Assembly: GCA_030430155.1 (NCBI GenBank)
Contig: JAUIFV010000035.1
Span: forward strand, 1-33,305
DNA length: 33,305 nt
From: Gammaproteobacteria bacterium
Lineage (GTDB): Bacteria > Pseudomonadota > Gammaproteobacteria > Xanthomonadales > SZUA-5
Reading direction: 5' to 3'
Positions 1-6,290 of the stretch are shown one piece after another (the first letter of the stretch is position 1; every line of letters starts with the position of its first letter). Position numbers and translations under genes: made by a program. Below the pieces are notes generated by a model. The model made no database searches, had not been told where the DNA came from, and was given only the letters and a program-made list of their open reading frames with translations.

Positions 1-856
1 CGCGCCGCCAGAAAAGGAGAACTGCGCGCCCTTCGTTGACGTCGCGACGCGGCTGGCCGGCGCGCAGATCAACGCGCCTCGGGTTCAAGCTGCGGATCTG
101 CAGCGGGGCTTCCTGCTGCTAAGCGATCTGGGCACACGCACGCTGCTGGAGGATCTGAACGAAGACAGCGTCGACGGCTATTACCGCAGCGCGATGGACA
201 CCCTGCAGACCATGCAGACCGCGGTGAACGGCAGCGGGCTACCGCGCTACGACCAGCTCAAGCTGCGCGACGAGATGGAGCTGCTGCCGCGCTGGTTTCT
301 GCGTCAGCACCTGGGTGTGGAACCCGACTGCGAGGAATACGACATCATCGAGACCGCCTTTGTGGCGCTAATCCACAACGCCCGGGTGCAGCCGCAGGTG
401 TTCGTTCATCGCGACTACCACAGCCGCAACCTGATGCTCGGCGCCAGTCCCACAGCAGCGCTGGGCGTGCTGGATTTTCAGGACGCGGTGCTGGGACCGA
501 TCACCTACGATCTGGTTTCGCTGCTCAAGGACTGCTACGTGCGCTGGCATCCGGACCGGGTGGCGCGCTGGGCCGAAGACTACCGGCAACAGCTGGCCGC
601 CGCCGGCGTCGAAGTCCCGGACTCGCTGCGCTGGCAGCGCTGGTTCGATCTGATGGGGCTGCAGCGACACCTCAAGGTACTGGGCATCTTCGCCCGGCTG
701 AACTACCGCGACGGCAAGCCCGGCTATCTCGCCGACCTGCCACGAGTACTCGACTACGTCCTGGAGAACTGCTCGCGCTATCTCGAACTGGCGCCTCTGG
801 GCGAGCGGCTGCAGGCCTGGACCCAGGGACGCGACCTGACTGTGCCGCGCGGTTAG
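1..856 (+). CDS. amgK: AmgK, N-acetylmuramate/N-acetylglucosamine kinase (5' end outside window)
   Basis: Anomeric sugar kinase that phosphorylates recycled MurNAc or GlcNAc at C1, supplying MurU in the peptidoglycan-recycling shortcut to UDP-MurNAc known from Pseudomonas. The frame is open from base 2, so the first visible ATG (194) is internal; upstream residues such as FLLLSDLGTRTLLEDL are typical of the family N-lobe. About 284 residues are visible of roughly 335–340 expected. The aminoglycoside-phosphotransferase fold is shown by the catalytic loop HRDYHSRN (407–430) and the metal-binding DFQD (473–484) followed by GPITYDLVSLL. murU lies next on the same strand, which supports AmgK over an antibiotic phosphotransferase. 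A repeat-filled 347-base gap separates the two genes. Stop at 854–856. Confidence 0.9.
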   Translation, partial: APPEKENCAPFVDVATRLAGAQINAPRVQAADLQRGFLLLSDLGTRTLLEDLNEDSVDGYYRSAMDTLQTMQTAVNGSGLPRYDQLKLRDEMELLPRWFLRQHLGVEPDCEEYDIIETAFVALIHNARVQPQVFVHRDYHSRNLMLGASPTAALGVLDFQDAVLGPITYDLVSLLKDCYVRWHPDRVARWAEDYRQQLAAAGVEVPDSLRWQRWFDLMGLQRHLKVLGIFARLNYRDGKPGYLADLPRVLDYVLENCSRYLELAPLGERLQAWTQGRDLTVPRG

Positions 857-867
857 ACCAGTTTCGT

Positions 868-906
868 CCTGTGCCCTGTGCCCTGGGCCCTGGGCCCTGT
901 GCCCTC
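868..906 (+). repeat. GGGCCCT-type heptad array, about 5.5 units
   Basis: Five consecutive 7-base units of the form CCTGKGC (K is G or T), followed by a partial unit, beginning 11 bases after the amgK stop. The same heptad family recurs near 5.9, 6.1, 6.25, 8.2, 9.05, 9.15, 20.99 and 27.4 kb. Here the unit reads GGGCCCT on the coding strand, the opposite of the orientation seen at the other stop codons. Confidence 0.85.
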
Positions 907-910
907 CAAA

Positions 911-953
911 CCTGCGTGATTCAGTGTGCAGCGGGGCACACTGAACCACGCAG
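911..953. repeat. Hairpin at the left edge of the palindromic element
   Basis: The sequence cctgcgtgattcagtgtgc (911–929) is followed after six bases by gcacactgaaccacgcag (936–953). The arms pair over 18 bases with one mismatch. The 911–929 word is repeated exactly at 1095–1113, giving 19-bp direct repeats around the element. Confidence 0.8.
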
Positions 954-1113
954 CCGGCCGCGCCGCGCGAGCGCGGCCCTTGCGGGTTGCGGCCCACATC
1001 GCCCACCGCGTCGTTGCAGCCCTCGGGCGTAGAATGACTACGCCTTTCGGGACTGCGCCTAGCGGTGGACGATGTGGACTCGCAACGCGGCTCGCCTGCG
1101 TGATTCAGTGTGC
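936..1113. repeat. 178-bp imperfect palindrome (MITE-like) inserted between amgK and murU
   Basis: The outer arms 936–953 and 1096–1113 are inverted copies. Inside them, the left segment ending cccacatcgcccaccgc matches the reverse complement of gcggtggacgatgtgga on the right, and the centre is ggcgtag–aatga–ctacgcc (1026–1044). The left arm (97 bp) is longer than the right (76 bp) by a GC-rich stretch. No transposase is encoded, so if mobile it would be a non-autonomous element; a REP/MITE-like family is the likeliest class. It interrupts an otherwise compact recycling operon. Confidence 0.7.
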
Positions 1114-1203
1114 CCCTTGGGTAAATTTCTTTATCGGCACATGCACTTGAGAGGCGAAAAAGCCTAGTTTGTGCGCTATGGATTTCACACGTAGACAACC
1201 TGC

Positions 1204-1872
1204 ATGAAGGTGCTGATTTTCGCCGCTGGGAAGGGGGAGCGGCTGCAGCCGTTGACCGATAGCGTGCCCAAGGCGCTGGTGCCGGTGGGCGGTAGGCCGT
1301 TGATCGTGCGCCATCTGCAGCGGCTGGCCGCGGCCGGTCTGCCGCAGATTGTGATCAACTGCGCCTATTTACGTGACGTGCTGCGTGATGAGATCGGCAA
1401 TGGTTCGCGCTGGGGCGTGCGCATCCGCTGGTCCGATGAGGGCGACGAGGCGCTTGAAACCGGCGGCGGCATGCTCAACGCGCTCCCCCTGCTGGGCCGT
1501 GACCCCTTCATCGGCCTCAACGCCGACATTTACACCCAGTACGACTTCAACGAACTGCGTGATCGGCCGGCCGGGCTGGCTCACCTGGTGCTGGTCCCCA
1601 ATCCGCCGCACAACCGCCGCGGTGACTTCGCACTGGAAGACGGCCAAGTGCTCAGCGTGGCCGCCGGGCGGCTCACCTTCGCAGGTATCGGCGCCTACCG
1701 GCCGGAACTGGTCGAAGGCTATAGGCCCGGTGCCTTTCCGCTGGCACCGGTGCTGCGTACTGCCATCGCGCATCGTCAGGTCAGCGGCGAGTACTACGAA
1801 GGCGCCTGGTACGACGTCGGCACTCCGGATCGGCTCGCCGAAGTCGATGAGGTTGCCACCCACGACGGCTAG
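1204..1872 (+). CDS. murU: MurU, N-acetylmuramate-1-phosphate uridylyltransferase
   Basis: Nucleotidyltransferase that joins UMP to MurNAc-1-phosphate, making UDP-MurNAc without de novo synthesis by MurA/MurB. The 222-residue length matches known MurU proteins. The N-terminal signature GKGERLQPLTDSVPK (residues 9–23) is the sugar-nucleotidyltransferase phosphate loop. LETGGG (84–89) and the metal-binding LNADIY (D108) follow as in the GlmU/RmlA-like fold. It begins at the first ATG after a long intergenic stretch. amgK upstream supplies its substrate. A generic glucose-1-phosphate thymidylyltransferase label is possible from sequence alone, but length and neighbour favour MurU. Confidence 0.88.
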   Translation: MKVLIFAAGKGERLQPLTDSVPKALVPVGGRPLIVRHLQRLAAAGLPQIVINCAYLRDVLRDEIGNGSRWGVRIRWSDEGDEALETGGGMLNALPLLGRDPFIGLNADIYTQYDFNELRDRPAGLAHLVLVPNPPHNRRGDFALEDGQVLSVAAGRLTFAGIGAYRPELVEGYRPGAFPLAPVLRTAIAHRQVSGEYYEGAWYDVGTPDRLAEVDEVATHDG

Positions 1873-1910
1873 TCGGACACTGGCGCTCCATCAAGCGTTC
1901 TCGGCCGTCC

Positions 1911-2693
1911 ATGCGCACGCTGCTCGCCCTGCTCGGTTTCATGCTCGCCGTTTATGTCGGTCTGTGCACCCTGCTGTATCTACGCCAGCGCTCGATGATC
2001 TACTACCCGCAACCGCGCGGTCTGGCCGCTGCAGAGGCCAGCCTATTGCTGCCGGTGGACGGGGCTAGGCTGGTGATCACCAGCACAGGCGCCCATCACG
2101 ATAACGCGCTGCTGTACTTTGGCGGCAATGCCGAAGATGTATCGCGCAGCCTGGACCAGTTCAGCGCCAGCTTTCCCGAGCATGGCCTGTATCTGATGCA
2201 CTACCGCGGCTACGGCGGTTCGGAGGGCGAGCCGACCGAGCAGGCGCTAAAAGCCGATGCGCTGGCGCTGTACGACTATGCCCGCATGTACCACTCTCAG
2301 ATCAGCGTCGTCGGCCGCAGCTTGGGCAGCGGCGTTGCACTGCACGTCGCCAGCCGCAGGCCGGTGCAGCGCTTGGCGCTGATCACCCCCTACGACAGCC
2401 TGCTCGCCGTCGCCGAACGCGCCTATCCGATCTTCCCGGTGGCCTGGCTGATGGAGGATCCCTACCTGGCGACCGTAGATGCCGCACAGATCGACGTCCC
2501 CACACTGCTGCTGATCGCCGAGCGCGACAGCATCATCGGCCGCCCCCACAGCAAGCATCTGCAGCAGGCCTTCGATCCGGCTGTGGTACACGCGGAGGTG
2601 CTTGAGGGTGTGGGTCACAACAGCATCTCCGAGCATCGCGAGTACTGGCCACTGCTGCGACGACGCATTGCCAGCGATCAGGCGCAACGATGA
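1911..2693 (+). CDS. Membrane-anchored alpha/beta hydrolase (ABHD13/BEM46-like)
   Basis: Serine hydrolase of unknown substrate, 260 residues. A hydrophobic N-terminal segment (about residues 3–24, LLALLGFMLAVYVGLCTLLYL) should anchor it in the inner membrane with the catalytic domain outside the cytoplasm. The catalytic triad reads clearly: nucleophile S137 in GRSLGSG, D206 in AERDSII and H236 in GVGHNS. YRGYGGSEG (98–106) is the strand–loop segment typical of this subfamily. The stop overlaps the next start as ATGA (2690–2693), so the two genes are probably translationally coupled. Family members include lipases and thioesterases, so only 'hydrolase' is safe. Confidence 0.8.
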   Translation: MRTLLALLGFMLAVYVGLCTLLYLRQRSMIYYPQPRGLAAAEASLLLPVDGARLVITSTGAHHDNALLYFGGNAEDVSRSLDQFSASFPEHGLYLMHYRGYGGSEGEPTEQALKADALALYDYARMYHSQISVVGRSLGSGVALHVASRRPVQRLALITPYDSLLAVAERAYPIFPVAWLMEDPYLATVDAAQIDVPTLLLIAERDSIIGRPHSKHLQQAFDPAVVHAEVLEGVGHNSISEHREYWPLLRRRIASDQAQR

Positions 2694-3136
2694 CGATATT
2701 CAACAAGCTCAACCTGAAGGACCAGCAACGCATCGTCGTCCTTGATGCACCAGCATCGTTCGAATCCGAGCTGGCCCAACTGGACATCATCGTCGCCCGC
2801 AGCCTGGACTCGCTGCAGCAGGTGCTCTTTGCATTGGCCTTCGTCACCAGCCGAGCGCAGATTGAGCGGATCAGCGCCCAGTTGACCGCCAGGGCCGCGC
2901 CTGATGCGGTGCTTTGGTTCGCCTATCCCAAGAAGAGCTCGAAGCGCTATCGCTGCGATTTCAGCCGCGATTCGGGCTGGGAACCGCTGGGTGTGGGCGT
3001 GCGAATGGTGGCCATCGACGAGGATTGGTCGGCGCTGCGCTTTCGCCATGTCGATTACGTCGGCAAGCTCAGCCGCGATCCGGCTCGGGCGCTGTCGAAG
3101 CTTGGCAAGGCCAAGACCAGGCGCACTAGCGACTGA
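2690..3136 (+). CDS. Small uncharacterised protein, DUF3052-like
   Basis: A 148-residue soluble protein with no signal peptide or membrane segment. The segment AVLWFAYPKKSSKRY (about residues 72–86) followed by VRMVAIDEDWSALRFR (about 104–119) resembles small proteins in which a strand ends in LxYPK and a late DWSxLRFR motif is conserved; I recognise this layout from DUF3052-type proteins. No catalytic motif is visible. It starts inside the stop of the upstream hydrolase (ATGA overlap) and ends 28 bases from the convergent carbonic anhydrase. The C-terminus is rich in Lys and Arg (KLGKAKTRRTSD). Function unknown. Confidence 0.6.
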   Translation: MTIFNKLNLKDQQRIVVLDAPASFESELAQLDIIVARSLDSLQQVLFALAFVTSRAQIERISAQLTARAAPDAVLWFAYPKKSSKRYRCDFSRDSGWEPLGVGVRMVAIDEDWSALRFRHVDYVGKLSRDPARALSKLGKAKTRRTSD

Positions 3137-3164
3137 ACCAGTCGATTCCGCGTCGCCAGGCAGG

Positions 3165-3773
3165 CTAGAAGAACTCCACCACGCCGCTTTCCAATGAGTA
3201 TTCGGCACCGACCACGCGCAGTCCGTCGTTGAGGATCAGCTGCTCCAGCACTTCCGATCCGGCGCTGAGCTGATTGACCGAGCTGCGCACATTGGCGCGC
3301 ACTGCGGCGTGGGCCAGAGCCTCCGGGTCGTGGCGCAGCTCGGTTTCCATCAGCGCTTCCACCGAGGGACGCACTCGGTCGACGATGGAGCGCAGATTCT
3401 TCGATTGATCAGCGCTGGGCCGGCTCAGCTCCTCGATGGTGGCCGCGATCGCACCACAGGAGGTGTGTCCCAGTACCACCACCAGCCGCGTGCCGAAGCG
3501 CTCGGCGGCAAATTCCACGCTGCCCACCTGGGAAGGCGCGACCACGTTGCCGGCGACGCGGATCACGAATAGATCGCCCAAACCCTGATCGAAGACCATC
3601 TCCGCCGGCACTCGCGAATCCGAGCAGCCAAGGATGATCGCGAACGGCGCCTGGCCGGCCGCCACCTCGTCGCGCTGCTGCTGTGCGCTCAACAAATGTC
3701 GGCCGCCGCGGTTGTCGACGAAGCGCTGGTTGCCGGCTTTGAGTCGCTTTAAGGCTTCAGTTGCAGAGATCAT
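3165..3773 (-). CDS. Beta-class carbonic anhydrase
   Basis: Interconverts CO2 and bicarbonate in the cytoplasm using zinc. The zinc site is complete: C50, D52 and R54 in GCSDSRVP, then H103 and C106 in LGHTSCGA. The 202-residue length fits bacterial beta-CAs. The start is placed at MISATEALKRL, which gives a normal family N-terminus; an upstream in-frame ATG (3863) would add 30 low-complexity residues with no family resemblance. The gene is divergent from the helicase gene, so the interval around 3774–3967 must hold both promoters. Confidence 0.9.
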   Translation of the reverse strand: MISATEALKRLKAGNQRFVDNRGGRHLLSAQQQRDEVAAGQAPFAIILGCSDSRVPAEMVFDQGLGDLFVIRVAGNVVAPSQVGSVEFAAERFGTRLVVVLGHTSCGAIAATIEELSRPSADQSKNLRSIVDRVRPSVEALMETELRHDPEALAHAAVRANVRSSVNQLSAGSEVLEQLILNDGLRVVGAEYSLESGVVEFF

Positions 3774-3923
3774 TGCGGGAATAGTATCGGTAGCGGCGTT
3801 GGCGCTTCGACTTGGGAAGGCAGAAGCGGCGCGGATGGTACCCGCATCCTTCACAAAGCGCACACTGCCCGGCTATCGGCGAGCAGACTGTAGAATGGCA
3901 ACACGATGATCAAGGGCGGATTG

Positions 3924-3971
3924 ATGTCACTGCATATAAGCCAGAACACAGGCCAGAGCGACCGCGCTTGA
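3924..3971 (+). CDS. Possible 15-codon leader ORF upstream of the helicase
   Basis: An ATG at 3924, preceded by a purine-rich caagggcgg, opens a 15-residue frame (MSLHISQNTGQSDRA). Its TGA (3969–3971) overlaps the proposed TTG start of the helicase as TTGA. That geometry would allow translational coupling. It may be chance; no homology is visible. Confidence 0.25.
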   Translation: MSLHISQNTGQSDRA

Positions 3972-5920
3972 GTACCCGAGACCCGGCCCCGGCGCTGGCC
4001 TCCGGCGGCGCGCTGGCACGCCATCTACCCAATTTTCAGCCGCGCGAGTGCCAGCAGGAGCTGGCCCAGGCGGTGGCCTGGGCAATAGAGAACCGCGCCG
4101 CCCTGGTCGCCGAGGCCGGCACCGGTACCGGCAAGACCTTCGCCTACCTGCTTCCCGCCCTGCAGGCCGGCGTGCGCGCAGTGATCTCCACCGGCACCAA
4201 GGCGCTGCAGGACCAGCTGTTTCACCGCGATCTGCCGCTGCTGCTGCAGGCGCTGGGCGTGGATCCGAAGGTCGCCTTGCTCAAAGGCAGGGCCAACTAC
4301 CTGTGTCGTTACCGGCTGGAGAACCACCAGAGCGACGGCCTTTTCGCACGTCCCGAGGAAGTGCAGCAGCTGCGTCAGATTCGCAGCTGGGCCTCGCGCA
4401 CCGTCGCTGGCGACCGCGCCGAGCTCAGCGCGGTCAAGGAAGATGCGCCAATCTGGGCCGAAGTGACCTCCACGGCCGACAACTGCCTGGGCGGCGATTG
4501 CCCGAATTACGCCGAATGCCACGTGGTGCGCGCCAGACGCAAGGCGCAGGACGCCGAGGTGGTGGTGGTCAATCATCACCTGCTGTTTGCCGACATGGCG
4601 CTGAAGCAGGAAGGCTTCGGCGAACTGCTGCCCGGCGCCGAGCTGATCGTGCTCGACGAAGCCCATCAGATCGTGGAAACCGCCACCCAGTTCTTTGGCA
4701 CCAGTCTGAGCGGTCGGCAGCTGATCGATCTGGCCCGCGACAGCCTCAAGGAGGCCGGCCAGGTGCCGGGTCTGCTCAGCCTGATGACCACGCCGGCTCA
4801 GCAGCTGGAGCATCAGGTCCGGGTGCTGCGTTCGGCCTTGGATGCGCTGCCGCAGCGCGGCTCTTGGGAGGAGTTGGACCGTTCGGACGAGATTGCCGAG
4901 GCAATCGCCGATCTGGCACGTGGACTGGCCACCCTGGGCGCCGTTTTGGGGGAGCAGGAGGAAGTCAACGCCGGCCTGGAGAGCTGCGCAATGCGCGCGG
5001 CCGACCTGGCTCAGCGGCTTCTGGAGGTCACCGCCGTGGCGAGCGCCGCCGACAACCCCGAGGTCAGCCAGGCCCGGGTACGCTGGTACGAATGCCGCGG
5101 TCGCGGCTTCAGCCTGAACAGCACACCGCTGGAGATCGCCGAGCCGTTGCGCCGTTACCGCGAACAGTCCGGCGCCGCCTGGGTACTGACCAGCGCCACC
5201 TTGGCAGTAGGCGAAGCTTTCGACCACTACCTTAAAGCCACCGGTCTGGAGGACGCGCGAACCCTACTGCTGGACAGCCCCTTCGATTACCCCAATCAGG
5301 CCCTGCTGCTGGTCCCGCCAGGCTTGCCCGAACCCAACCAGCCCACGCACACCGCGGCGGTATTGCGCCTGGCGATGCCGCTGATCGAAGCCGCCGGCGG
5401 CGGCTGCTTTCTGTTGTTTACTTCGCACCGCGCGCTGCGCGAGGCCGCCGAGCGTCTGCGCGGTGCGCTGCCCTACCCGCTGTTCGTGCAGGGCGAGGCG
5501 CCTCGCCATCAGCTGCTGGAGGAGTTCCGCCAGTGCGGCAACGGCGTACTGCTGGGCGCAGCCAGCTTCTGGGAGGGCGTGGACGTGCGCGGCGATGCAC
5601 TGTCGCTGGTGATCATCGACCGCCTGCCCTTCGCCCAGCCCGACGATCCCGTGGCCCGCGCCCGCGCCGACGTCGTCAGCCGCCGCGGCGCCTCACCCTT
5701 CCGCGAGCTGTCGCTGCCGGAGGCCGTGCTGGCCCTCAAACAGGGGGCCGGCCGCTTGATCCGCGACGTCGACGACCGCGGCGTCCTGGTCCTGTGCGAC
5801 CCGCGCATCCGGACCAAGAGCTACGGCCGGGTGTTCTTGAGCAGCCTGCCGCCGATGCGGCGGTCTCAGCGGGTGGAGGAGGCGGTCAGTTTCCTGCGCG
5901 CGGGGCGCGGGGAAAGCTGA
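3968..5920 (+). CDS. yoaA: ATP-dependent helicase, YoaA/DinG (XPD-like, Fe-S)
   Basis: 5'-to-3' superfamily 2 DNA helicase acting on blocked forks or R-loops. From the proposed TTG start it is 650 residues, close to E. coli YoaA (about 636). Visible motifs are Walker A AEAGTGTGKT (48–57), four cluster cysteines C113, C173, C178 and C184, the DEAH box VLDEAHQ (228–234), and the C-terminal motifs ASFWEGVDVRG and KQGAGRLIRD. No ATG lies near the expected N-terminus. The frame is open back to an ATG at 3812, but those 52 residues overlap the carbonic-anhydrase leader and look non-coding, so TTG at 3968 is preferred with some doubt. A single AGGGCCC heptad follows one base after the stop. Confidence 0.85.
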   Translation: MSTRDPAPALASGGALARHLPNFQPRECQQELAQAVAWAIENRAALVAEAGTGTGKTFAYLLPALQAGVRAVISTGTKALQDQLFHRDLPLLLQALGVDPKVALLKGRANYLCRYRLENHQSDGLFARPEEVQQLRQIRSWASRTVAGDRAELSAVKEDAPIWAEVTSTADNCLGGDCPNYAECHVVRARRKAQDAEVVVVNHHLLFADMALKQEGFGELLPGAELIVLDEAHQIVETATQFFGTSLSGRQLIDLARDSLKEAGQVPGLLSLMTTPAQQLEHQVRVLRSALDALPQRGSWEELDRSDEIAEAIADLARGLATLGAVLGEQEEVNAGLESCAMRAADLAQRLLEVTAVASAADNPEVSQARVRWYECRGRGFSLNSTPLEIAEPLRRYREQSGAAWVLTSATLAVGEAFDHYLKATGLEDARTLLLDSPFDYPNQALLLVPPGLPEPNQPTHTAAVLRLAMPLIEAAGGGCFLLFTSHRALREAAERLRGALPYPLFVQGEAPRHQLLEEFRQCGNGVLLGAASFWEGVDVRGDALSLVIIDRLPFAQPDDPVARARADVVSRRGASPFRELSLPEAVLALKQGAGRLIRDVDDRGVLVLCDPRIRTKSYGRVFLSSLPPMRRSQRVEEAVSFLRAGRGES

Positions 5921-5921
5921 C

Positions 5922-5976
5922 AGGGCCCAGTGGTGCCGCGCCGAAGCCGAGCCTTCCTGGGCCCTGAACCCTGAGC
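5922..5976. repeat. Heptads after the helicase stop (inverted arrangement)
   Basis: One AGGGCCC unit (5922–5928) directly follows the helicase stop. After 27 bases, three units of opposite sense (CCTGGGC, CCTGAAC, CCTGAGC; 5956–5976) occur. The two parts are complementary and could pair. Confidence 0.6.
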
Positions 5977-6001
5977 TGAGGCGGCCGCAGGGCTTCTCGC
6001 T

Positions 6002-6090
6002 GTCACCCCGGCAAACGCCGGGGTCCAGTGACTTTGTGCGCGGTTCCGAGGCACTGGGTCCCGGTTCAAGGCCGGGACGACACTCTGGGC
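6002..6090 (+). repeat. 89-bp palindromic intergenic repeat, copy 1
   Basis: Begins with the hairpin caccccgg…ccggggt and ends in cactctgggc. Its left part (gtcaccccggc…ggtccagtgac) and right part (cactgggtcccgg…gggacgac) are imperfect inverted copies, so the unit is itself a palindrome. It matches copy 2 with about three substitutions and leads straight into heptads. Confidence 0.85.
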
Positions 6091-6125
6091 CCTAAGCGCT
6101 GGGCCCTCGGCACTGGGCCCTGGCT
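6084..6125 (+). repeat. Degenerate heptad array continuing from 89-bp copy 1
   Basis: Six 7-base steps: tctgggc, cctaagc, gctgggc, cctcggc, actgggc, cctggct. Alternate units are more alike than neighbours. The first unit is the end of the 89-bp repeat. Confidence 0.65.
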
Positions 6126-6148
6126 TGAGGGCGAGTGAGCCCCATACC

Positions 6149-6237
6149 GTCACCCCGGCGAACGCCGGGGTCCAGTGACTTTGTGCGCGGTTCCGAGGCA
6201 CTGGGTCCCGGCTCAAGGCCAGGACGACACTCTGGGC
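6149..6237 (+). repeat. 89-bp palindromic intergenic repeat, copy 2
   Basis: A direct repeat of 6002–6090, offset by 147 bases. Differences seen are caaac/cgaac in the first hairpin loop, ggttcaa/ggctcaa, and gccggg/gccagg. It also ends in cactctgggc and runs directly into a heptad array. Confidence 0.85.
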
Positions 6238-6289
6238 GCTATGCCCTGGGCCCTGAGCCCTGGGCCCTGGGCCCTAGACCCTGAGCCCT
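6231..6289. repeat. Heptad array reaching the DUF885 stop codon
   Basis: About eight consecutive 7-base units, mostly CCTGGGC or CCTGAGC. On the DUF885 coding strand this reads AGGGCTC, AGGGTCT, AGGGCCC and so on, beginning one base after the TAG stop. Confidence 0.85.
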
Positions 6290-6290
6290 C

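Larger units (their letters stand above)
857..1203. other. Repeat-filled gap between amgK and murU
   Basis: No credible gene. From left to right it holds a five-unit heptad array (868–906), a hairpin (911–953), a long imperfect palindrome (936–1113) and about 90 bases of unique sequence before the murU start. A 74-codon open frame at 926–1150 lies mostly inside the palindrome and looks like no protein. Confidence 0.7.
5921..6290. other. Convergent gap made almost wholly of repeats
   Basis: 370 bases between the convergent helicase and DUF885 genes. It contains a lone AGGGCCC after the helicase stop, heptads at 5956–5976, two copies of an 89-bp palindromic unit (6002–6090, 6149–6237), heptads at 6084–6125 and heptads at 6231–6289 that run up to the DUF885 stop codon. 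No gene is seen. Confidence 0.8.

Noticed and set aside
194-856. Full-length 220-residue kinase starting at the ATG at 194
   Set aside because: The frame is open to the window edge and the upstream translation matches the AmgK N-lobe, so this ATG is internal.
926-1150. 74-codon plus-strand ORF between amgK and murU
   Set aside because: It is almost entirely the palindromic repeat and has no protein-like features.
4025-5235. Long ORFs (about 395–400 codons) opposite and alongside the helicase gene
   Set aside because: Shadow frames in GC-rich coding DNA; Arg/Gly/Ala- or Gln-rich, without domains, while the helicase frame has all its motifs.
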